From Boesenbergia rotunda (lineage: Eukaryota; Streptophyta; Magnoliopsida; Zingiberales; Zingiberaceae), in NCBI GenBank assembly GCA_024364735.1, contig JAGFNQ010005640.1, forward strand, positions 248,001-312,000: 64,000 nt of DNA, written 5' to 3'. Under the pieces are notes generated by a model that worked only from the letters and a program-made list of their open reading frames with translations, was not told the origin of the DNA and ran no database searches. Of this stretch, positions 19,522 through 29,206 are shown one piece after another. Position numbers and translations under genes: made by a program. Within the stretch, counting starts at the first letter, position 1. Each line of letters begins with the position of its first letter.

Positions 19522-20242
19522 ATAATTTTAATTCTTGATTGCAATTGCTTGTCTGATTGTTTATTTTAAATTCCTGCAATTTGCCATGCTTAGATTTAGG
19601 AATGGTTAGTTAAGGACTGAACAAACTTAACTGAAACTTGACAACATAGTATTGGGTGGAGGTGAGATGATAGTACGTTAGGGAAACCAATTCTAATAAG
19701 ATCAAGTTCACTTGGTCTCTTTAGACTGGCGGAACTAGCCGAAGCTACCGATCCAAAACCCAAACTAGTTAGACCAGAAATTTTTCAAAGAATAATTTTG
19801 AAAATGAAACTTTATTAAAAGGCTTTGTCAAGGAAAGGGTGGATGATCCCATAAGGCTACGGCCAAAGAAGGCCTAGTGCCTCGCCAAGACCTGGAAGCC
19901 AATTTTTGAATTTCAAATTCAAATTAATTTTTGTCAAATTCGAATCTAACACAAAATTTCAGTTATTTGTAGATTTGAACATTTTTGTTAAAATTAATTG
20001 TCTTCAAAATTAATTAAGTTTTTAAAAATTTAATTGTTTTCAAAATTAATCAAACTTTTCAAAATAACTTTTAACCATCAAAACCTGTCTCACAAAACCT
20101 ATAAGGTTAACGTGATTGAAAACCCTAGATTTGGGTGAGACAGACTAGGCAGTGAAACTCAATTTAAGCTATTCCTGATTCTAATTGGATCCAAATCAAG
20201 AAAATTCTTTATGCGTAGGAACATAAAGATTTGAACCAATGA
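19522..20242 (+). other. Conserved non-coding spacer between SIRE-1 gag and pol
   Basis: About 0.72 kb with stops in all frames between WIPKDKIH and LDSGCSRHMTG, which are usually close together in SIRE polyproteins. Blocks such as GAGGTGAGATGATA, GAAGCTACCGATCCAAAACC, GGCTTTGTCAAGGAAAGGG, GGCTACGGCCAAAGAAGGCC and TAGGAACATAAAGATTT recur in the same order in SIRE-2 (50238-51198). The downstream edge TATGYGTAG/GAACATAAAG looks like a splice acceptor, but no matching donor shared by both copies was found. Confidence 0.7.
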
Positions 20243-23200
20243 ATGTTGGATAGCGGTTGCTCCAGACACATGACTGGAGATAAATTAAAGTTCACCAAGC
20301 TCAAACTCAAAAACCTAGGCTCAGTGGCATTTGGCAATAATGCTACACTCAAGGTAATTGGGTCAGGTAATATTGAGCTTAAATCTGATTTCATTATTAA
20401 GAAAGTTCTATTGGTTGAAAATTTTAATTTTAACTTGCTTAGTATAAGTCAGTTATGTGATTCTGGTTACATAGTTACTTTCAACAATTCCAACTGCCTG
20501 ATTAGAAATGAACAAAACTCAGAAATCATACTTAAGGGCACTAGGAAAAACAACGTATACACTATAAACCTTCCTCTTATACCAAAATGTATGTTAACAC
20601 AGTTAGAACAATCAAACCTCTGGCATAGGAGATTAGGTCATACTAATGTAAGAACTATATCAAAACTTACCCAACTTGGCTTAATCAAAGGTATCCCCAA
20701 AATCAAAAATAATGAAAACCTAATATATGAATCATGTAATCAAGGCAAACAAACTAAATCCAATCACAAACTAATCCAGTCTAATTTAACTCAAACCACA
20801 CTTGAGCTCCTGCACCTTGACCTATTTGATTCACATGGAGCCAAGTCACTAAGCGGGAATCGATACTGCTTAGTAATAGTTGATGATTACTCTAGGTTTA
20901 CCTGGGTTAGGTTCCTAAAAACCAAAGATGAAACTCTAAACCTATTTGTTGAATTCTGTAAACTAATTGAAAATCAAAACGACACTAAAATAAAAAGACT
21001 TAGGAGTGATCACGGGGGAGAATTTGAGAATCAACGATTCGAAGAATTCTGTAAAGTAAATGGGTATTTACATGAATTTTCATGTCCTAGAACCCCCCAA
21101 CAAAATGGGATAGTTGAGCGAAGGAATAGAACCTTACAAGAAGCCGCTAGGGCTATGCTCAACGAATTTAATCTAGCAAACCAATTTTGGGCAGAAGCAA
21201 TTGGTACAGCCTGTTATATCCAAAATAGGGTTTTAATTAACAAGCGACACAACAAAACCCCCTATGAATTGTACTACCATAGACTACCAAATTTACATTA
21301 TCTAAGGGTCTTTGGATGTAAAGTCCATATCCTAAACACCAAAGACTATTTAGGAAAATTTCAATCCAAGTCAAACCCTGGTATCTTCCTAGGATACTCA
21401 ACCACAAGTAGAGCCTATAGAGTTTATAACAAACAAACTAAGAAAATTGAAGAAACAACAAACTTAATTTTTGAAGAAATCAATTCAACATCTAATAATC
21501 CAGATTTAACTTCATCACACTCTGACCAAGAAAATAATGAACCCTTAAATGAACCCTTAATTGAACCCTTAAACGAGTTAACCATTGAACCAATTAATGA
21601 GTCAACTAAAACAAGTATTGAACCAACAAATCAACCAGCCCAAAGAGTCGAAACAAACCAACCAGCCGGACCTGAGGCTGAACCAAGCTCTAGGAGAACC
21701 AAGAAACCCAGACTTAGTCACCCAACCGATCAAATTGTGGGTGATCCAACTCTAGGAGTCAGGACTAGGTCTTCCTATAGGAACCTTAGTCAAATAGCTA
21801 TGATATCAAAAATTGAACCCAAAACTATAGAAGAAGCCCTACCTGATCCTGATTGGATCATAGCGATGCAAGAAGAACTAGCTCAATTCGAGAGAAACCA
21901 AGTCTGGGAATTAGTACCTAAACCTGAGGGAAAATCCATCATTAACACTAAGTGGGTCTTTAGAAATAAGCTGAATGATCAAGGGGAAATAGTCAGAAAT
22001 AAAGCCCGCTTAGTAGCAAAGGGTTTCAGCCAAGTAGAGGGACTAGACTATGATGAAACATATGCCCCAGTAGCTAGACTTGAGTCCATTAGAATGTTAT
22101 TGGCCTTTGCATCCCATAAAGGATTCAAATTATATCAAATGGATGTAAAGTCAGCCTTTTTAAATGGATTTATAAAAGAAGAAGTTTATGTAGGACAACC
22201 CCCAGGGTTTGAGGACCTAGACAAACCTAACTACGTTTACAAACTAACTAAAGCACTATATGGGTTAAAATAAGCACCTAGGGCTTGGTATGAACGATTA
22301 TCAACTTACTTAACTTCTAAAGAATTTAAACAAGGCCAAATTGACTCAACATTATTTATTAAAACCCTAGGAAAAGATATATTTATTGCCCAAATTTACG
22401 TAGATGACATAATCTTTGGATCCACCAACACCAACTTCCTAAAAGAATTTGTCAAGATAATAGAAGAAGAATTTGAAATGAGCTTAGTTGGTGAGCTTAC
22501 CTTTTTCCTAGGCTTACAAATTAAACAAACTAGGGATGGTAATTACGTTCATCAATTCAAATATGCTAAAGAGTTAATAAAGAAATTTAAAATGGATAAC
22601 TCTAAAAGCATAAGTACCCCCATGGCCACTAATGTAAAAATAGATAGTGACCCTGATGGTAAACCAGTAGACCTTAAACTCTATAGGAGTATGATAGGGA
22701 GTCTACTGTACCTTACAGCCAGCAGACCTGATATCCTCTTTGCAGTAGGGATGTGTGCTAGATACCAAACCTGTGCTACGGAAACGCACTTAGCATCCCT
22801 AAAAAGAATTCTAAGATATGTAAAGGGCACCCTAAATGTAGGGATTTGATATCCTAGGACCTCAACTTTTGATTTAACAGGATACACAGATTCTGACTAT
22901 GCAGGCTGTAAATTAGATAGAAAGAGCACAAGTGGTAGCTGCCAACTATTAGGACAAAGTCTAGTCAGTTGGTGCAGCAGAAAACAACACTGTGTGGCTC
23001 TATCCACAACTGAAGCTGAGTATGTGGCATTAGGAGAGTGTGTGGCTCAACTCTTATGGATGATGCACACACTTAAGGACTTCCAGCTCAACTACACCCA
23101 AACTCAAGTATTTATTGACAATATAAGTTCAATTAATTTAACTAAAAACCCAATCCAACACTCCAGAACCAAACATATAGAAGTCAAACATCATTTTGTA

Positions 23201-23341
23201 AGAGACCATGTAACCAGGGGTGAAATAGTTCTTAAGTATATTGACTCTAAATCCAACCTAGCTGATATATTCACAAAGCCCTTACCTGAGTCTGAGTTCA
23301 GCTCACTAAGAAGGCAGTTAGGATTGTGCTTTGTAGAATAG
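20243..23341 (+). pseudogene. pol: SIRE-1 pol (protease, integrase, RT, RNase H), two point stops
   Basis: One frame of 1033 codons. Protease LDSGCSRHMTG; zinc module LWHRRLGHTN; integrase core with LDLFDSHGA, SDHGGEFEN and GIVERRNRTLQEAAR; RT with WVFRNKL, DYDETYAPVA, MDVKSAFLNG and YVDD; RNase H with DSDYAGC, STSGSCQ and STTEAEYVALGE; end LADIFTKPLPESEF. Only a TAA at 22271 (Gln position) and a TGA at 22847 (Trp position) interrupt it, both C-to-T type. In the zinc module the first Cys is Tyr (IYESC; SIRE-2 has ICNSC). The start is set at the first ATG before the protease because TGA precedes it. Functional before these few mutations. Confidence 0.9.
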
Positions 23342-24139
23342 ATTATTTTTTATTTAATTTAAAATTGGTTTTAAAATTTTCTTAATCTTTGAAAAACTGT
23401 CTTACTTAATTTCAAAATCAGTTTTCATTTTCGACTTAGTTTTATTCTTTTAAAAAACTACCCCCTTCAAAAACTAGGGTTTTTCGAAAATGGACTTAGC
23501 CTAGGCCCTAACCTTAGAACTACATGCACCTATAGACTTAGAAGCCAGCATCTCACAAGCACCTTAGGGTACTTTTTGAGTGATAACCTAGAAAGGGTTG
23601 AGATGCTTAGGTCTTTGCCTTAATTCAAGATGCTTTAAGTCAGTGCATCTGCAGTAATTGGGGCACTAAATACAACTCATACAGCAATCAAGTTAAGTGT
23701 CAAGTTTAGAAAATCTAACTTGAACAGAAACACTTAACTTGACTAACCCTAGCAAAAACTACTGTTTATAACAGTTAGTAAGTAGCTAATTGGGTTAGAC
23801 AGGTCCCTACAGAGAAAATTGATTGATTTAGTTAAGTCTAATTATGATTTGGTTCAGTACAGCAAAATCTTACTTATTTCCATTATCTCTGCTATATTTA
23901 TTTGTTTTGATATATGGCAAAGGGGGAGAGATAGGAAAGGAGAGAGAAAAAAAATTTTCAAAATTTAATTTTCTTAACTCTATCCTTTATTCAAAAAGCA
24001 TTCCTTTATTCAAAAAGCATTCAAAAGTTTTTTCTTTATTTTTTGAAAAATACTTAAGCTTTCAAAATTTTGCTAAGTATTCAAGTCTTTCAAAATTTTT
24101 ACTTAAGCTATCAAAATTTCTCTATTCAAAAGCTTAAAC

Positions 24140-24420
24140 TTTTTGAAGAAGTACTTAAGTTCATAAAGCTTTCAAAATTTTGCCTAAGTAGCACAGTTTC
24201 AAAAGTCTTAAAACTTTCAAAATTTTGCCTAAGTACCACAGTTTCAAAAGTCTTAAAACTTTCAAAATTTTGCCTAAGTACTACAGTTTCAAAAGTCTTA
24301 AAACTTTCAAAATTTTGCCTAAGTACTACAGTTTCAAAAGTTCGTAAAACTTTCAAAATTTTGCCTAAGTACTACAGTTTCAAAAGTTCTTAAAGCTTTC
24401 AAAATTCTGAAGAAGTACTT
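24140..24420 (+). repeat. 45-bp tandem repeat in SIRE-1 tail
   Basis: Units of about 45 bp built from TTTCAAAAGTCTTAAAAC and TTTCAAAATTTTGCCTAAGT, with at least four good copies from about 24188 to 24380 and decayed copies on both sides (24060-24620). SIRE-2 has a different AAGTAAAATATTT-type array at the same place. Confidence 0.85.
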
Positions 24421-24824
24421 AAGTTCTTAAAGCTTTCAAAACTTTGCCTAAAGTACTCTAGTTTCAAAATTCCTTAAAAGTTTTTAATGTTGCTAAGTAC
24501 TCTAGCTTTTCAAAAGATTCTCACTCAAGCCTTTAAAATGTTGTTAAGTACTCTAGCTTCTCAAAAGATTCTTACTCAAACTTTCAAAAATTTTTAAGTA
24601 CTCTACAGCTTAAGTTTTTTTAAAACTATATTAAAACTGAAATTGTTACTTATGCAAATATTTTCAAAAAGTTTTCAAGTACAAGTAAAGTTCCTTTAAC
24701 CCCACGAATTTTTGAAAAAAAAACTAAGGGGAGATTCCTTCCAGGGGGAGGGAACAAAAGTTAAAACTTTTTTCATGTTTTGCTTAAACTTAACTTTTTG
24801 AACGAGGGTTGCCATAAATCAAAA

Positions 24825-24834
24825 AGGGGGAGAT
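24825..24834 (+). other. Polypurine tract of SIRE-1
   Basis: AGGGGGAGAT directly before the LTR start TGTTGGTGCA at 24835; matches the purine run at 23921-23930. Confidence 0.85.
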
Positions 24835-26270
24835 TGTTGGTGCAGAATGCACCTAAGTCAAACCTGTGTTTTGATAATGGCAACATAGCTCAAAAGTTAA
24901 GTCCTTCTTGTTTTCTAACAAGTTAATCAAGTGTGCAGGAAAAGCCCTAGCGAAGGACTGCTAGGCACTGGCAAAGGAATGCCAGGAAAGAAAGCCCTAG
25001 CGAAGGATTGCTAGGCAACTGGCGAAGGACTGCCAGTATCAAGCCCTAGCGAAGGACTGCTAGGCTCCAGGCGAAGGACAGCCTAGGACTGAAGCCCTAG
25101 CGAAGGACTGCTAGGCAACTGGCGAAGGACAGCCAGTATCCAAGCCCTAGCGAAGGACTGCTAGGCAACTGGCGAAGGACAGCCAGTATCCAAGCCCTAG
25201 CGAAGGAATGCTAGGCTCCGGGCGAAGGACAGCTCGGCATCCAAGACCTGACAAAGGACCGTCAGGCAAAAGTCCAACCAGAGGAACGGTTGGCATCAGG
25301 TAAACTCTCCCGAGAGGAGTAGGTGAGGACGCGTTCCCCGTCGAGGGAACAATAGGCGTCGGTTCGACCTAGGGCTCCATTTTGGAGACCAAAGTCAGAA
25401 CCAAGACAGCTAAGGCTGTATAATCAAATATTTTATTACTTTATTGTGTTTTGGACTAACCCTGGATGCAGGACCAAAGGAAGGAGTGTCTGCAGCTCAG
25501 ATAGCCTCAAAGGAGTGAGGTAGTAGCTGAGTAGGGCGCCCGGAGTGTCCCGGGCGCCCCCAAGGTGCATACAAAACAAGTAAAGTCAAAGCTGGGCCGA
25601 ATACATGCTGGGCCGGGCGCCCCTGTTCTCCCGGGCGCCCGCGCTGCTCCCGGGCGCCCCCATGCGCAACCCGAACCCGCGCACCTGCGAAGCCGAGAAG
25701 ATAAGGCGTTGACTGGTCAATGCGGGCGCCCCGAGCGCTCCGGGCGCCCCGGTCAAAGCGGATCCAGAGGATCAGACGCGACCGAGAGCTCTGCGGATCA
25801 GAGGCCACGTGGGGGGCGCCCCCGACGTCCCGGGCGCCCCCAGGCCCTATATAAAGGGCCCTCGACCCCAGGCTTCAAACAACAATTCGCTCAACGCTTC
25901 CACGCTCTTCTGTGCTCACACCTTGCTCCAGAAACTGCCCAACTAGAGCCGACGACATCCTGCTACTCCGGAAAGTCAACCTACAACCGGACGTCGGTAA
26001 AAGAAGAGTTCCTTTTATTTTTATAGTGCTATACTTGTAAATCTATTCTTGTAAACTGATTTTGCGCTTATATAGAATTGCCCAAAGTAAACGGTCAACG
26101 ACCGTGGGCCTTGGAGTAGGAGTCGACACAGGCTCCGAACCAAGTAAATCGACTGTGTCTTTGTGCTGCGATTATTTTTGTCTTTATTTCCGCTGCGTAC
26201 GTGCTCTTTACGAAAGTCCGAACGATTTCCGATATTCACCCCCCCCTCTATCGGTTTTCTCGATCCAACA
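24835..26270 (+). repeat. 3' LTR of SIRE-1
   Basis: Nearly identical to 16221-17638, 18 bp longer because of an extra GGGCGCCCCG unit near 25723-25753. The hairpin array lies at 24945-25293, TATATAAA at 25848-25855, and the U3 arm TTTTGATAATGGCAA at 24869-24883. An open frame of 355 codons starts in this LTR (26163) and runs in frame into Angela-2 integrase; it is an accidental fusion. Confidence 0.93.
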
Positions 26271-26275
26271 CTCCC
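26271..26275. repeat. Target site duplication CTCCC of SIRE-1, right copy
   Basis: Equals 16216-16220; Angela-2 protease sequence continues after it. Confidence 0.94.
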
Positions 26276-27444
26276 TACTGGACTTGTCTTAGAATTGGAT
26301 AATTGTTATTTTATTCCTTCGTTAATAAAGAACATTGTATCTATTTCATGCTTGAATGAAAAGGGTTATCATTTAACTTTTAGTAACAATTGCTGTTACA
26401 TAACTTTAAATGGTGTTCTTTATAGGACCGGAACTTTATGCAATGGTATCTACACGTTAGATTTATCCGGTGACGTTTTCAATATCGAAGTTAGCAACAA
26501 ACGTGCTCGAATAGATAATCAAATAGACTCCTATACGTGGCATTGTCGTCTAGGCCATGTAAGTAAGAAACACATGACCAAATTACACCTATGTGGAATT
26601 CTGGAATCATTTGAACCCGGTTCATTTGATACATGCGAATCATGCTTAAAAGGCAAGATGACCAAATTACCCTTTTCCGGAAAAGGTAAACCAGTGGGAG
26701 AATTACTTGGTCTAATACATACTGATGTATGTGGACCAATGTCAACTCTTGCACAAGGAGGTTATAGCTACTTCATTACCTTTATCGATGATCACTCACG
26801 ATTCAGGTATGTGTTCTTAATGAAACACAAATCTGAAGCTTTTGGGAAATTCAAAGAGTTCAAAAGTGAAGTAGAGAAACAGCTTGGCAAAAGTATTAAG
26901 ATACTTCGATCCGATCGGGGTGGTGAATACTTGAGTCAAGAATTTCAAGATTATCTTAGGGACAATGGGATATTGTCTCAATGGACTCCGCCATATACAC
27001 CACAGCATAATGGTGTATCTGAGAGGCGTAACCGAACCTTGATGGACATGGTTAGATCTATGATGAATCATGCAACTCTTCCAAAATCCTTTTGGAGCTA
27101 TGCGCTTAAGACAGCTGTTTACTTACTAAACAGAGTCCCGACCAAGGTAGTCTCTACTACTCCATATGAGACGTGGAATAGTAAGAAACCTCATTTAACT
27201 CACCTTAAAATATGGGGTTGTCCTGCTTAAGTAAAGCGGACTGTATCAGACAAATTGGATGCTAAGTCTGATAAATGTCTATTTATTAGATACCCTAAGG
27301 AAACGAAGGGTTACCAATTCTATCATCCCTTGGAACAAAAGGTGTTTGTTTCAAGGCATGCTGTATTTCTGGAAAAAGAATTTCTTTTACAAGAAAACAG
27401 TGGGAGTAGCATTTAACTTGAAGAAGTTCAAGAAACTCCAATAG
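26276..27444 (+). pseudogene. pol: Angela-2 pol, protease end and integrase
   Basis: Resumes the Angela-2 reading frame cut at 16215: VLELDNCYF, zinc module WHCRLGHVSKKH ... CESCLKGK, integrase core HTDVCGP, SDRGGEYLSQEF and GVSERRNRTLMDM, all three acidic residues present. A TAA at about 27228 (Tyr codon in Angela-1) breaks it within GCPA-VKRT, and later frameshifts disturb the region to 27444. Between 27445 and 27596 the linker PIDI... is present but out of frame. Confidence 0.87.
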
Positions 27445-27596
27445 ACATTATAGAGACACCTAGTCTAGACCCACAACCAATAACTCATAATGATGAGCTA
27501 TCAGTTGAACCTAAAACAACACCACTTCTTCGTAGGTCTGATAGGACACGCAATATTCCAGAGAGATACGGATTTCTCATAAGTGAATCGAATGAT

Positions 27597-29192
27597 GTGT
27601 TACTCGTTAACAATGACGAACCTATCAGTTATGAAGATATTCTGATAAATTCAGAAAGGGATAAATGGCTTGAAGCCATGAAGTCGGAAATGGATTCCAT
27701 GTACGAAAATCAAGTATGGGACTTGGTTAACCCGCCTGAAGGGATTAAGCCCATAGGGTGCAAGTGGGTTTTCAAGAAGAAAACCGACATGGAAGGTAAT
27801 GTTGTTACCTTTAAGGCTAGATTAGTGGCAAAAGGATATCGTCAGAAATAAGGAATTGATTATGACGAAACCTTTTCGCCAGTAGCTATGCTCAAATCCA
27901 TTCGGATGCTCCTGGCCATAGCAGCTCATTATGATTATGAGATATGGCAAATGGATGTGAAAACAGCTTTCCTTAATGGAAACCTGCTTGAGGATGTATA
28001 CATGATACAACCTGAAGGTTTCACATCGGTTAATAAAACCAAAGTATGCAAGCTTCGACGATCCATATATGGACTAAAGCAAGCATCCAGGAGCTGGAAC
28101 ATCCGTTTTGATAAGACAATCAAAGAGTTTGATTTCTCACAAAATCCTGACGAACCTTGTGTGTACAAGAAGGTTAGTGGGAGTGCAGTCGTATTCCTAG
28201 TGTTATATGACGATGACATTTTACTTATAGGAAACGATATATCAGTCTTACAGTCGGTTAAAATTTGGTTGTCCAAAACTTTCTCCATGAAAGACCTGGG
28301 AGAAGCAACCTATATCCTTGGGATTAGAATCTATAGAGATAGATCAAAACGGTTGCTTGGTCTTTCGCAGTCTACATATATAGACCGAGTGCTAAAAAGG
28401 TTTAGCATGTCAGAATCCAAGAAATGTTACCTTCCCATCAGGCATGGGATCAACCTTTCAAAGTCTATGCGTCCGCGCACAGAAGACGAGAGGATTTGCA
28501 TGAATAAGATTCCTTATGCATCCGCGATAGGATCTATCATGTATGTTATGTTATGTACTAGGCCTGATGTATCATATGCTCTGAGCGTCACAAGCAGATA
28601 CCAGTCTGATCCAGGAATGGATCATTGGGCGGCTGTCAAAACAATCCTCAAGTACTTAAGAAGAACTAAGGATGTGTTCCTAATATATGGAGAAGGTGAT
28701 ATGATAATACGTGGATATACAGATGCCAGTTTCCAGACAGATAAGGAAGACTCCAAATCTCAATCCGGATACGTATTTATTTTGAATGGAGGCACAGTAA
28801 GCTGGAAAAGTTCCAAGCAAGACACCGTAGCGGATTCTATCACGGAAGCGGAATATATTACAGCTTCGGAAGCAGCAAAGGAAGCAGTCTGGATCAAGAA
28901 GTTTGTCTCAGAACTTGGTGTGGTTCCAACCATTGATGAAGCAATACCGGTTTACTGTGACAACAATGGAGCTATTGTACAAGCAAAGGAACCAAGGTCT
29001 CATCAGCGATCCAAACATGTGCTTCGCCGCTATCATCTGATCAGAGAGATTATAAGTAGGAATGATATACAAATTGAGAAAATTTCCACTGAAAGAAATT
29101 TAGCGGATCCTTTAACTAAGGCCTTGCCTCAAAGTAAGTTTAAGGGTCATGTTAGAGCCTGTGGTATTGTGTACCGTAGCGATTGGCATTAG
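27597..29192 (+). pseudogene. pol: Angela-2 pol, reverse transcriptase and RNase H
   Basis: Two in-frame parts separated by TAA at 27849 (Gln codon in Angela-1, C-to-T). The first has DKWLEAMKSEMDSMYENQ and WVFKKK; the second (27888-29192) has MDVKTAFLNG and YGLKQASRSW, RNase H with YTDASFQTDKED, SITEAEYITASE, and ends LADPLTKALPQ. The catalytic box reads YDDD instead of YVDD, an unusual change next to the two catalytic aspartates. Enzymatically doubtful even without the stops. Confidence 0.88.
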
Positions 29193-29206
29193 GCCAAGTG
29201 GGAGTT
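29193..29206 (+). other. Polypurine tract of Angela-2
   Basis: GCCAAGTGGGAGTT directly before the LTR start TGTTAGTAATATAAG. Confidence 0.75.

Larger units (their letters stand above)
23342..24834 (+). other. SIRE-1 3' non-coding tail
   Basis: No env-like gene is seen in the 1.5 kb between pol and the 3' LTR. A purine run AGGGGGAGAG (23921-23930) follows the arm TTTTGATATATGGCAA (23905-23920). Then comes about 0.9 kb of low-complexity TTTCAAAA/CTTAAG-rich DNA with a 45-bp tandem repeat. The arm TTGCCATAAATCAAAA (24809-24824) runs into the true polypurine tract. The open frames at 23844-24393 are products of the repeat. Confidence 0.8.
16221..26270 (+). mobile_element. SIRE-1: complete SIRE/Maximus-like Ty1/copia element
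   Basis: A full element with target duplication CTCCC, two LTRs (1418 and 1436 bp), primer site, gag, gag-pol spacer, pol, a long 3' non-coding tail and polypurine tract. The gag type (FSGEDFSYWK ... coiled coil), the tract AGGGGGAGAT and the TGTTGGTGC LTR start fit the SIRE lineage; this call is by family resemblance. By eye the LTRs differ at about a dozen bases plus one 18-bp indel, so it inserted recently compared with its neighbours. A few stop codons block expression of complete proteins. Confidence 0.93.

Noticed and set aside
19502..20242. Classical intron between SIRE gag and pol
   Set aside because: An acceptor-like TAG is shared, but no GT donor shared by both copies was found; left as an open finding.
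24070..24393. 107-codon frame with repeated SKVLKLSKFCLSTTV
   Set aside because: It is a translation of the 45-bp non-coding tandem repeat (45 = 15 codons), not a repeat protein.
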